From Chitinophaga terrae (ex Kim and Jung 2007) (GTDB lineage Bacteria > Bacteroidota > Bacteroidia > Chitinophagales > Chitinophagaceae): a stretch of DNA of 64,000 bases. The stretch spans positions 1 to 64,000 of the forward strand of contig NZ_FNRL01000018.1 in NCBI RefSeq assembly GCF_900107795.1. The letters are read 5' to 3'. Below are positions 56,632 through 64,000 of the stretch, in pieces. The notes beneath the pieces are model-generated. The model made no database searches. It was given only the letters and a program-made list of their open reading frames with translations, and had not been told where the DNA came from. The number at the start of each line of letters is the position of its first letter. Position 1 is the stretch's first letter. Both the position numbers and the translations under genes were made by a program.

Positions 56632-57311
56632 GTTTTGGAGGTATTAAATTTATAGCCGAGGCCATACACAGTTTCAATATAATCTACTCCCTGCAGTGCA
56701 CTGATCTTCTTTCTTAAATTCTTAACGTGCTGATAAACAAAATCAAAATTGGCCAGGCTGTCGGTATAATCGCCCCATAAATGGGAGGCAATAGATTGTT
56801 TTGAAAGTACCCTGTTCTTGTTAACAATAAAATACAACAGCAGGTCAAACTCCTTGCGGGTGACATCCAATAACGTGTTATTAACCAGCGCCTCCACCGT
56901 ATCAGTGTTCAGCACGATCTCGTTGAATGTTATCAGGTTGCTCCCTTCCAGTTTTTTCCTCCTGTAAATAGCTCTTAATCTTGCATGTAATTCAGGTAAG
57001 TGGAATGGTTTGGTCACATAATCATCTGCTCCCCCTTCCAATCCGTTTACTTTATCATCGAGGGCGTCTTTAGCGGAAATGATCAAAACGCCGCTGGAAA
57101 TATTTTCTTTCCTGATCAGTTTCAGTAGTTCCAATCCATTTCCATCCGGCAGCATTATATCCAAAAGAATACAGTCATATGTGAACAGCGCCAGTTTTTC
57201 ACGGGCCGACTCAAAATCGTAAGCCAGCTCGCAGATGTACTTTTCCCCGTTCAAAAAATCGGAAATACCGCTGGCTAGTTCCCTGTTGTCTTCTACAATC
57301 AATACTTTCAT
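56628..57311 (-). CDS. OmpR/PhoB-type response regulator
   Basis: 227 residues from MKVLIVEDNRELA. Receiver domain with VEDN, the phospho-Asp in LLDIMLPDGNGLELL and the switch-type Lys (YVTKPFHLPELHARL), then a winged-helix output domain (LDVTRKEFDLLLYFIVNKNRVLSKQSIASHLWG, VYGLGYKF). First gene of the RR-HK-TolC-RND-MFP operon. The upstream promoter is directly followed by the repeat cluster beginning at 57361, so the insertion may affect its regulation. Confidence 0.95.
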   Translation of the reverse strand: MKVLIVEDNRELASGISDFLNGEKYICELAYDFESAREKLALFTYDCILLDIMLPDGNGLELLKLIRKENISSGVLIISAKDALDDKVNGLEGGADDYVTKPFHLPELHARLRAIYRRKKLEGSNLITFNEIVLNTDTVEALVNNTLLDVTRKEFDLLLYFIVNKNRVLSKQSIASHLWGDYTDSLANFDFVYQHVKNLRKKISALQGVDYIETVYGLGYKFNTSKT

Positions 57312-57360
57312 ATAACCGCCAAAATCAGGTGCAAATTTATAGAAATTTTGAAGCGTGGGG

Positions 57361-57526
57361 TTCACGCAGAGAGGCTAAGGGTGTTTAAGAGGCATAAGGC
57401 TTTAAGAAAATTTGGTTAAGAAAAACTAGTATTTAGAATAAAATATTATATATCAGAAATATATAGAGAGAATTATTTTTAATAGAACTCCTTAATTTAT
57501 CCTTAAATATTCGCTTCGATCTCTAA
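57361..57526 (+). repeat. Long direct repeat, unit A
   Basis: 166-bp unit starting TTCACGCAGAGAGGCTAAGG, with AT-rich centre (AAATATTATATATCAGAAAT) and end TTCGCTTCGATCTCTAA. Almost identical to unit B, starting 169 bp later. Confidence 0.9.
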
Positions 57527-57529
57527 AGT

Positions 57530-57697
57530 TTCACGCAGAGAGGCTAAGGGTGTTTAAGAAGCATAAGGCTTTAAGGAAATTTTGTTAAGAAAAAACTAGT
57601 ATTTAGAATAAAATATTATATATCAGAAATATATAGAGAGAATTATTTTATAATAAAACTCCTTAATTTATTCTTAAATATTCGCTTCGATCTCTAA
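57530..57697 (+). repeat. Long direct repeat, unit B
   Basis: 168-bp near-copy of unit A (small indels only, e.g. TTTTATAATAAAACT against TTTTTAATAGAACT). Confidence 0.9.
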
Positions 57698-57932
57698 AAA
57701 ATTCCTTAAAGCCTTATGCCTCTTAAACATCCTTAGCCCCTCTGCGTGAAACCTCCGCTTTGGTCTAAAAATTTCCTCAAAGCCTTATGCCTCTTAAACA
57801 CCCTTAGCCTCTCTGCGTGAAACTTAGCCCCTCTGCGTGAAACCTCCGCTTAGGTCTAAAATTTCCTCAAAGCCTTATGCCTCTTAAACACCCTTAGCCT
57901 CTCTGCGTGAAACTTAGCCCTCTGCGTGAAAC
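57698..57932 (-). repeat. Three inverted copies of the dispersed repeat
   Basis: Three minus-strand copies: 57701-57752, 57762-57852 and 57853-57932. The last two form a ~91-bp tandem (GGTCTAAAATTTCCTCAAAG ... CTCTGCGTGAAACTTAGCC). Each ends with GTTTCACGCAGAG read on the minus strand. They can fold back on units A and B. The first base of the last copy is shared with the stop codon of the S41 protease gene. Confidence 0.85.
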
Positions 57933-60900
57933 TATTTCAGCATTTCTTTTACCGCCGCCTCCAGCTGGGCATCTTTGCCGGCCAGGAACTCTTCGTATGG
58001 TAAAGGCACTTTAATATCCGGCTCTAACTGCAGGTTTTCTGTAGGCCTGTTTTCCTTGCCTATAGTAGCGATCATAGGGATACCAAATACCAGGGTAGGA
58101 TCTATCTGTGTTTCCCACCAAACTGCCGTACCGGTTCCCGGCACCGGCATACCTATCAGTTTACCCACTTTGTTTTGTTTGTAAACATATGGGAAGATAA
58201 ACGCGTCGCTGTAGTTGCCTTCGCTCATGATCACGCAGCTAGGTTCCAGCCATTGGCCAATCGGCTCGCCGCCTTTTACCTTCTGGCCCTGCGGCGCAAA
58301 TTCCAGGTACTTTTTACCGTTCAGGAAACTGTAAAGGTCGTCGTGCAGCCATCCACCGCCATTAAAGCGGGTATCTACGATCAGCGCTTTTTTATCGCGG
58401 TTCTTACCCATTACTTCGTCGTATACAGAACGGAAGCTGGCGTCGTTCATGCCCTGTACGTGTACATAGCCTACTTTCCCGCCACTCAGTTTGTCTACCA
58501 TTTCACGCATGGTGTTCACCCAGCGTTTGTACAGCAGGTTCATTTCTTCGCCTGCCGAAATCGGTTTTACTACTTCTTCCCACCTGGCTTTGGTAGTAGG
58601 ATTATAAACGCTCAACAATACATTTTGTCCGGATTTGCGGTTCAGTAACGCCGACCAGTCGCTGTTGCCTGCAATGCTTACTCCATCTATCTTTTCAATA
58701 ACATCCCCTTTCTTCAGCTTAGCTTCCGCTTTGTCCAAAGGTCCGCCGGCGATCACTTCATCCACTTTCAGGCCGTTGGCATAAGAGGTTTCATCATAGA
58801 ATAACCCTAATGAAGCAGTAACATCCGGGTTTACAGGTTGCGGTGAATAACGGCCGCCGGTATGCGATCCATTCAGTTCGCCCAGCAACTCGCTGAGCAG
58901 GTCCTGGAAGTCGTAGTTATTGCTGATATGAGGCAGGAAGCGGGCGTAGTTGTCGCCATACGCCTTCCAGTCCATATTCCTGAGGGTTGGATCGTAGAAT
59001 TTCTCTTTTACCTGTTTCCAGGCATGCCAGTAAATATAGGAGCGTTCCTTCTCCTGGTCTAACGACAGTTCGGTATTGATGCTGATAGGCGTGATCTTGC
59101 CGCTGCCGGCGTCTACTTTCACCACGTTACCGCGGTTGCTCACAAACAGGGTATTGCCATCTTTGCTGATAGCAATGCTGCCAGGGCTTCCGCCCAGCTT
59201 TGCCAATATTTTGGTATCGCCGGTCCTTGGCTCGGTTACCCACAGGTCGTAGCCTTTTTCAAAAGCCGCCATATAGAATACTTTGCTGGCGTCTTTATTC
59301 AGCACATAGTCGCTGATGGAGGAGCTGTTGATGGTCAGCCTTACCTTCCGGTTCTCAAGGTTATTGAAATCAGGCGTCCAGTTTTTGGGTTCTGCGGCCT
59401 TTTTGCCGGTTGTATCTTTCTTGCTGGTGGTATCTTTTTGTTCTTTCAGCAGGCTGAATTCATCTTTCGATAGTTTGAACTTATCGTAAGCATCCTGGTC
59501 GAAGAACACGCCATAGATATCGTATTCGCGGCTTCCCTGTTTAGCCAGCGATTTGCGGCCTTCGCGCGCGCTCATCGCAGTTAACAGTTTGCCGTTCATT
59601 GCCCATTTGGCATTGCCTTCCCCGAACCCGCTGTTAAGAGGATAGATGACCTGCCCTTTTCCATCAACCGGGAACAGTGCTGCGTTGGAAACGCCGAAGT
59701 AACCCTGGGAGTCGTCTACCACCAGGTATTTATTGTCTGGGCTCCATTCGAAGCTCCAGTCGCCATCCGCATAGGAATGGTTATGGCCTTCCGGCATCAC
59801 CGTGCGGGATTTGCCGGATGCAATGTTGTATACTTTCAGCACATTCCTGTTCTCTATGTAAGCGATCTCTTTTCCATCGGGAGAGAACAAAGGCTGGTAT
59901 TCTTCTGCCGCAGTAGCGATAACAGGTTCTTCCTTCAGCGTGGTAGCGTTGAAGAAGAACTGTTCTTCTTTACGGGCTTTGGTAGTTTGATAGATATCCC
60001 AGTTCCCGTTCCTTTCGGCGGCATAGATGAGTTTAGAACCATCGGGCGACCAGGCGATCATCCTTTCCTGTTGCGGAGTATTGGTGATGCGTTTGGTCTG
60101 GTTCCCGTCTACGCTGGTTACGAACACTTCTCCCCTGGCGATGAAAGCCATTTCCTTGCCGTCGGGGCTCATTGCAAATTCGGTAGTATTGCCGTTGATA
60201 GGTACGTTCTTTACAGTACCGGCACGGCCATCGTTGAAAATGCGGACATCCACTTTCTGCGGTTGGGAACCTTCTTTCAACGTATATATTTCACCGTTAT
60301 AGGTGAAGCAGAGCGTATTGTTTTGCGCCAGCGAGAGATCCCGTACAGGATATTTGGTGAAGCGGGTCAGCTGTTGCATGTTGCTTTTATCGGCAACAGA
60401 TGATTTGAAGAGGTTCTGGGAGATATTACCTTTTTCGCTGAGGTAATAGATTGTTCCGTTGCTGCCGAATACCGGCTCCCTGTCTTCTCCCTCGTAGGTC
60501 GATATCTGTTCATAGCTGCCTTTAGCCACATCCAGCACCCAGATATCCCTGGTTACGGAAGAAACATGATGTTTCCTCATAGGATCTTCATAGCCTTTCC
60601 TGTCCTGGAAGATGATCTTCTTGCCTGACTGGTCATAGTGCGCCACATCTGCTCCTGCTGCGCTTACCAGCACGGGGTTTCCGCCTTCAACCGGAACCGT
60701 GTACATGTTCCTGAACAGGCGGTAAGGAAACCGGATGCTTTTGGCAGGGGCGTTCCTGGCGCTGCCGAACAACACCTGTTTGTTATCGGCAGTAAAGTCG
60801 TAAGGATAATCGTTTGCGCTGTTCGATGTCAGCCGTACAGGCTTCCCACCGGTTGCCGGCATTACGAATACGTCGAAGTTCCCGTACCTGTCGCTGGCAA

Positions 60901-61138
60901 ATGCGATGTATTTACCATCGTGGCTCCATACGGGCATCATATCATGCGATTCGTGGATGGTCAGCGGTACTGCCACTCCACCTTTAGCATCTACGCGATA
61001 GATATCTCCTTTATAGCCAAAAGCGATAGTTGTTCCATCGGGCGATATGGAAGGGTTACGTAGCCACAAGGCATTGTCCTGGGCATAGGAGGCGGCGGCC
61101 ATCAGCATGGCGGCACAACCAAACAATAATTTCTTCAT
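57932..61138 (-). CDS. Tricorn-like S41 protease with WD40-type propeller and PDZ domain
   Basis: 1,068 residues from MKKLLFGCAAMLMAAASYAQ. N-terminal beta-propeller of WD40/PD40-type repeats (NPSISPDGTTIAFGYKGDIYRV, HDMMPVWSHDGKYIAFASDR, MIAWSPDGSKLIYAAERNG), then a PDZ domain (VDEVIAGGPLDKAEAKLKKGDVIEKIDG) and an S41 catalytic domain (KALIVDTRFNGGGWLHDDLY, SEGNYSDAFIFPYVYKQ with the likely Ser, VPGTGTAVWWETQ). Secreted or periplasmic peptidase for small peptides. It is a single-gene unit; its end lies directly at the repeat cluster. Confidence 0.93.
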   Translation of the reverse strand: MKKLLFGCAAMLMAAASYAQDNALWLRNPSISPDGTTIAFGYKGDIYRVDAKGGVAVPLTIHESHDMMPVWSHDGKYIAFASDRYGNFDVFVMPATGGKPVRLTSNSANDYPYDFTADNKQVLFGSARNAPAKSIRFPYRLFRNMYTVPVEGGNPVLVSAAGADVAHYDQSGKKIIFQDRKGYEDPMRKHHVSSVTRDIWVLDVAKGSYEQISTYEGEDREPVFGSNGTIYYLSEKGNISQNLFKSSVADKSNMQQLTRFTKYPVRDLSLAQNNTLCFTYNGEIYTLKEGSQPQKVDVRIFNDGRAGTVKNVPINGNTTEFAMSPDGKEMAFIARGEVFVTSVDGNQTKRITNTPQQERMIAWSPDGSKLIYAAERNGNWDIYQTTKARKEEQFFFNATTLKEEPVIATAAEEYQPLFSPDGKEIAYIENRNVLKVYNIASGKSRTVMPEGHNHSYADGDWSFEWSPDNKYLVVDDSQGYFGVSNAALFPVDGKGQVIYPLNSGFGEGNAKWAMNGKLLTAMSAREGRKSLAKQGSREYDIYGVFFDQDAYDKFKLSKDEFSLLKEQKDTTSKKDTTGKKAAEPKNWTPDFNNLENRKVRLTINSSSISDYVLNKDASKVFYMAAFEKGYDLWVTEPRTGDTKILAKLGGSPGSIAISKDGNTLFVSNRGNVVKVDAGSGKITPISINTELSLDQEKERSYIYWHAWKQVKEKFYDPTLRNMDWKAYGDNYARFLPHISNNYDFQDLLSELLGELNGSHTGGRYSPQPVNPDVTASLGLFYDETSYANGLKVDEVIAGGPLDKAEAKLKKGDVIEKIDGVSIAGNSDWSALLNRKSGQNVLLSVYNPTTKARWEEVVKPISAGEEMNLLYKRWVNTMREMVDKLSGGKVGYVHVQGMNDASFRSVYDEVMGKNRDKKALIVDTRFNGGGWLHDDLYSFLNGKKYLEFAPQGQKVKGGEPIGQWLEPSCVIMSEGNYSDAFIFPYVYKQNKVGKLIGMPVPGTGTAVWWETQIDPTLVFGIPMIATIGKENRPTENLQLEPDIKVPLPYEEFLAGKDAQLEAAVKEMLK

Positions 61139-61333
61139 AAGCGATTGTTGTAATTGCATCAGTAGAGAGCTGATCCGCTAAATGTAGGAAATTGCAGGCT
61201 TTTTATCAAGCGTATATGGATAAAAGGCGAAAATCCGGCTTGCAAAGGCGTAAAGGAGAGGCCTTTACGATTTAATAATAAGTAAATACCGCCGAATTTT
61301 CGTAGCTTAATAGTACACCAAAAGCAAGGTAAC

Positions 61334-62191
61334 ATGAAAACTATGTTGATGCTCACGGACTTTTCCGAGAATGCCTTCCGTGCAGCAGAATACGGCTCAT
61401 TTATCGCAGGCCCCCTCCAGGTTGAAAGAATTATTCTGTATAGCGCTTACCAGTCACTCTTAACAGGTACAGATCTGCCCAACAGCTATGTCAAAAACAG
61501 CCAGGAAGTCTATGAAGAAACGATGGAAAGCCTTGGACTGCTGCACGATAGGGTGAATACCATGACCGGAGGCAAGATCAAAATCGATATGGTAGCTCAG
61601 GAAACCATTTTGCCCGGCGATATCAACAACTACCTGAAAGCAGAAAACGTGGATCTTTTGGTAATGGGCGTTTCAGGCAAATCAGGCATCGAAAAGCTAT
61701 TGCTGGGCAGCACCACTTCCAAAATGATAGAAGCCAGCGACGTTCCCGTGCTGATCGTTCCTAAAGAAACACCAATCGGTCGTCCGTTCCATTCTATCGT
61801 TTTCACTACCGACCTGAAAAGCGCAGATGTAATCCCGGTTCACCAATTGTATAAATTCCTGGATGCATTCCCTGTTCCTGTAAAAGTAGTGAATGTTGAA
61901 TCGGCGGCCCGCGACAGCCGTTTTGATGTTGGCAGGAAGGAAGCTATAGCCGATCTCTATAAGATCTTTGAGAAGCATAACGCGACTATCGAATACCTGG
62001 ATGATAAAGACATCGTGGACGGCGTGCTCGACTATGCCGACAGGCATGAAGCATCGCTGATCATCATGGTGCCTAAAAAGCAGGGCTTTTTCGCTTCTAT
62101 ATTCAATAAAAGCATTTCCAAAAAACTGGCATATCATTCAAACATTCCTATGCTTGCCTTACCGCCATTGATGATTGAAAGAAAAGCATAA
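61334..62191 (+). CDS. Universal stress protein (UspA), two domains
   Basis: 285 residues. First domain complete: MLMLTDFSENAFRAAEYGSFIAG and the ATP-binding-type VMGVSGKSGIEKLLLGSTTSKMIEASDVPVLIVP. The second is less conserved (IVFTTDLKSADVIPVHQL ... IIMVPKKQGFFASIF). General stress protein, often induced by starvation. Its 3' end is followed by a terminator that also serves the convergent riboswitch region. Confidence 0.92.
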   Translation: MKTMLMLTDFSENAFRAAEYGSFIAGPLQVERIILYSAYQSLLTGTDLPNSYVKNSQEVYEETMESLGLLHDRVNTMTGGKIKIDMVAQETILPGDINNYLKAENVDLLVMGVSGKSGIEKLLLGSTTSKMIEASDVPVLIVPKETPIGRPFHSIVFTTDLKSADVIPVHQLYKFLDAFPVPVKVVNVESAARDSRFDVGRKEAIADLYKIFEKHNATIEYLDDKDIVDGVLDYADRHEASLIIMVPKKQGFFASIFNKSISKKLAYHSNIPMLALPPLMIERKA

Positions 62192-62222
62192 AAAAACCTC
62201 CGGGTATACCGGAGGTTCTGCC
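62191..62222. terminator. Bidirectional terminator between usp and the riboswitch
   Basis: AACCTCCGG (62195-62203) pairs with CCGGAGGTT (62209-62217), loop GTATA. The A-run before it becomes a T-run on the minus strand (TTTTTTATG). For the minus strand it directly follows the TPP riboswitch (62223) as an expression platform; for plus it ends usp, though the following T-tract is short there. Confidence 0.85.
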
Positions 62223-62323
62223 GTTTCTAATTTTTTGTTCCTTACGCTAGCATTACCTAGGTCAAGTTTGTTGGGTTTTATCTCAGGTCTGTATGTCAAA
62301 CCACCCCAATTAGAATTAGAAAC
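62223..62323 (-). ncRNA. TPP (THI-box) riboswitch without downstream thiamine gene
   Basis: On the minus strand this ~101-nt element has a perfect P1 stem (GTTTCTAATT with AATTAGAAAC), GGGGTGG, the conserved CTGAGAT and ACCC (P2/P3), and CTTGACCTAGGTAATGCTAG with GCGTAAGGAA (P4/P5: CTAG-GTAATG-CTAG), matching the thiamine-pyrophosphate consensus (CTGAGA..ACCC..CCTGATCTGGATAATGCCAGCGNAGGGAA). A terminator follows immediately. The nearest downstream minus-strand sequence is the antisense of usp; upstream is the 3' end of the FAD-oxidoreductase gene (108 nt away). So it has no obvious target. Confidence 0.93.
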
Positions 62324-62431
62324 TTTCACTTTTTACAGCAACAAAATCATGCCAGGCAAAAAGCCGGTATTTACAGCAATCGGGCTGGCAGATTTCACCA
62401 CATCCTGTAACTTTCTTTCTGCCGTTGCGTG
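62324..62431. other. 108-bp stretch between the FAD-oxidoreductase stop and the riboswitch
   Basis: Contains a weak hairpin (TGCCAGGC with GCCGGTA, imperfect) that could end the FAD-oxidoreductase transcript. No clear minus-strand promoter (TTTG / TAnnTTTG) for the riboswitch was found. If the hairpin is not a functional terminator, the riboswitch is in the gene's 3' UTR. Confidence 0.4.
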
Positions 62432-64000
62432 TTATTTTTCCGCAATAAATAATACTGCGTCCGCTACCACTGCGCCATCAGCCTGCTTATTGCTGATCAC
62501 TACCGCTCCGTTACTGCCCGCTTTGAAATGGTAAGATCCAAGGTCTACCCATTCGCCGGATGTTTGTCCTTCTATTTTAATATCGCTGGCCGAAACTTTT
62601 ATTTCTTTGTTCCCATCGCCCGACCGGATATTGATAGTGGTAGTTCCTGAAAGGTGCTGTATTTTAGGAATATAGGTGTATACATGATATTTGCCGGACT
62701 GCTTTATTGCAGGTTGAAAGCTGATCTCTTTGGCTTCGCTGCCTTTGCTGTAGTCGGCATATAAGGAATGGCCATAGCCGCCGCTTTTTGTTTCACGAAC
62801 CCAATTTCCTGTCAGTTTCACCTGGGTGCTGTCGTCGTTGTCTACGAGGATCTCGGGAGTACTGCCGTTTGCCAACGGATTATTTTTGAGTTGCTGCTGC
62901 ACTTTGCTCACATCTACCTGCTGCACACTTTTACGGGAATTAATCGCTTCCACGGCGGCGGTAGCGGCAGATTGCGCCAATACCATGAATACAGGTTCCA
63001 TCCTGATAGATCCGTAAGCGATATGGGAAGCAGATAAACACACAGGAACCAACAGGTTGCTACAGTCTTCCTCCCTGGGAATGAGAGACCTGTAAGAAAC
63101 CGGGTATGGCCCGAACCCTCCTATCTGCACATCTCCTTCATTCTTCACCATACCATTAACGACTATACGCTGGCAGTTATGGGAATCCATTGTATACGCC
63201 GCCATCCCTACTCCATCGTTCACCGTTTCCCTGCCCTGGCAATTAGCCTGCGTCATAACATAAGCGCCAACCATACGCCTGGCTTCCCGTATATATAACT
63301 GCGGCGACCAGTTCCCGTTATCGGTATACTCGTCTTTCGGGTATCCCCATTTCAGCATTTCATCCCGGATGGCTTGCGGAATACGGGAATCATGACCGAT
63401 GAAATACAACAGCCCTTTGGTATAATCCTCATGCGCCTTAATAATTTTTCTTCTTTCCTCCTTACTGGCTTCAGGATAATTGTAGTTCATTCCTATCATG
63501 TCGGTAGAAAAAGGACCGTTATTGTTAATGTCGGTCTTGTTACCAGGCATATAGTCGAACTTCAGGATGTTGCGGATAGTGAGGGATTTATCATGCTGCA
63601 GCAGGCGAACCAGCAATTCATATTGGGACGGGTCATAATTCTCCGGCCGGGTGATAGGAATGCGGTTATCGGGGTTGCTGGTAAGACAGATCCTGAAATT
63701 ATAGGCTTGTACTTTCTTGTCGCCTGTCCCGTTTTCGTCCGGTGCTGCATCACTGATCCCCCACAACAAGCCGCTTTGCGGGTTGCCTGGCTCTTTGTAT
63801 GGATCTATCCCGTCAGGGAACTGGTGCTTGTCGCGCAACTGAACGCCGTTATAGGTTTCGGAGTACAGGCTGTTGGCCTCTCTTCCTACTGTATACTTAA
63901 CGCCTGCTTTAGCCATCAGGTCGCCCTCATAGGAACAGTCTATGAACATCTTTGCTTTTACAACAAGCGGGGTTGCTCCTTCGACCGTAATGGTGCTAAT
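62432..64000 (-). CDS. FAD-dependent oxidoreductase with C-terminal carbohydrate-type domain, 5' end outside window
   Basis: Open from the window edge (frame ISTITVEGATPLVVKAKMFIDCSYEGDL). Belongs to the FAD_oxidored-type group (PF12831-like): MFIDCSYEGDLMAKAGV, GISDAAPDENGTGDKKVQAYNFRICLT and YSVDSHN-like MDSHNCQRIV are typical. The last ~140 residues (STQVKLTGNWVRETKSGGYGHSL, YHVYTYIPKIQHLSGTTTINI, EWVDLGSYHFKAGSNGAVVISN) form a golvesin/xanthan-lyase-like beta domain that may bind a carbohydrate or cell wall. Not a known thiamine gene. The missing N-terminus would hold the Rossmann FAD motif. Confidence 0.85.
   Translation of the reverse strand: MSTITVEGATPLVVKAKMFIDCSYEGDLMAKAGVKYTVGREANSLYSETYNGVQLRDKHQFPDGIDPYKEPGNPQSGLLWGISDAAPDENGTGDKKVQAYNFRICLTSNPDNRIPITRPENYDPSQYELLVRLLQHDKSLTIRNILKFDYMPGNKTDINNNGPFSTDMIGMNYNYPEASKEERRKIIKAHEDYTKGLLYFIGHDSRIPQAIRDEMLKWGYPKDEYTDNGNWSPQLYIREARRMVGAYVMTQANCQGRETVNDGVGMAAYTMDSHNCQRIVVNGMVKNEGDVQIGGFGPYPVSYRSLIPREEDCSNLLVPVCLSASHIAYGSIRMEPVFMVLAQSAATAAVEAINSRKSVQQVDVSKVQQQLKNNPLANGSTPEILVDNDDSTQVKLTGNWVRETKSGGYGHSLYADYSKGSEAKEISFQPAIKQSGKYHVYTYIPKIQHLSGTTTINIRSGDGNKEIKVSASDIKIEGQTSGEWVDLGSYHFKAGSNGAVVISNKQADGAVVADAVLFIAEK

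Noticed and set aside
62432..64000. FAD oxidoreductase as the thiamine-pathway gene controlled by the riboswitch
   Set aside because: The gene lies upstream of the riboswitch in the minus direction and resembles the PF12831 group with a golvesin-like domain, not ThiO or ThiG-type enzymes.

Overview
The window looks like a chromosomal segment of a Bacteroidota bacterium, most likely Chitinophagaceae (Chitinophaga/Niastella-like). The signs are two SusC/SusD pairs each preceded by an ECF sigma factor and a FecR anti-sigma factor, further TonB-dependent receptors with N-terminal carboxypeptidase-regulatory domains, many lipoproteins, weak Shine-Dalgarno sites, membrane-embedded AraC regulation, and a balanced mid-range GC content. 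I saw no rRNA, tRNA or CRISPR array.

Layout. 1-350 is the right end of an IS3-family element that has cut off an RHS/YD-type secreted protein gene (336-1937). 2622-10139 is sigma/FecR/SusC/SusD locus 1. 10227-11888 holds an SDR oxidoreductase and an unusual small helicase-tail-like protein. 12033-20848 (minus) is sigma/FecR/SusC/SusD locus 2, ending in a nucleotide-phosphodiesterase-like enzyme and an e(P4)-type 5'-nucleotidase: a plausible phosphoester or nucleotide scavenging system. 20915-24013 holds small genes (DUF2200, cytidine deaminase-like, Crp/Fnr, VOC). 24087-27848 is an iron-uptake pair (siderophore-type TonB receptor and PepSY membrane protein) sharing a nearly identical 60-bp upstream element. 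28106-35134 holds a two-domain hydrolase, a small coiled-coil protein, a beta-helix lipoprotein, a large TonB receptor and a divergent ArsR regulator. 35285-48042 is mixed housekeeping and accessory genes (LysR/MFS pair, SGNH esterase, serine hydrolases, GH99-like enzyme with fascin-like repeats, MsrB, membrane AraC, DUF481). 48221-57311 holds a Tat-type sugar isomerase and a two-component/TolC/RND/MFP efflux operon. 57361-57932 is a dense repeat cluster. 57932-61138 is a tricorn-like S41 protease, 61334-62191 a UspA protein, and 62432-64000 a FAD-dependent oxidoreductase cut by the window end.

Most notable signal: a complete TPP (THI-box) riboswitch on the minus strand at 62223-62323, followed by an intrinsic terminator, with no thiamine gene downstream. 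It lies between the end of the FAD-oxidoreductase gene and the converging end of the usp gene, so it is either a 3'-UTR riboswitch, an antisense device or a relic. Other points worth a second look: a dispersed repeat (core TTTCACGCAGAGGGGCTAAG and variants) that forms a giant inverted repeat at 49054-49317 and gives two unrelated proteins the same last residues (REVSRKGA); the duplicated 60-bp regulatory element; a canonical EF-hand loop inside the RND pump; and a set of AT(T/C)GTAATAT motifs around the ArsR/TonB-receptor region.
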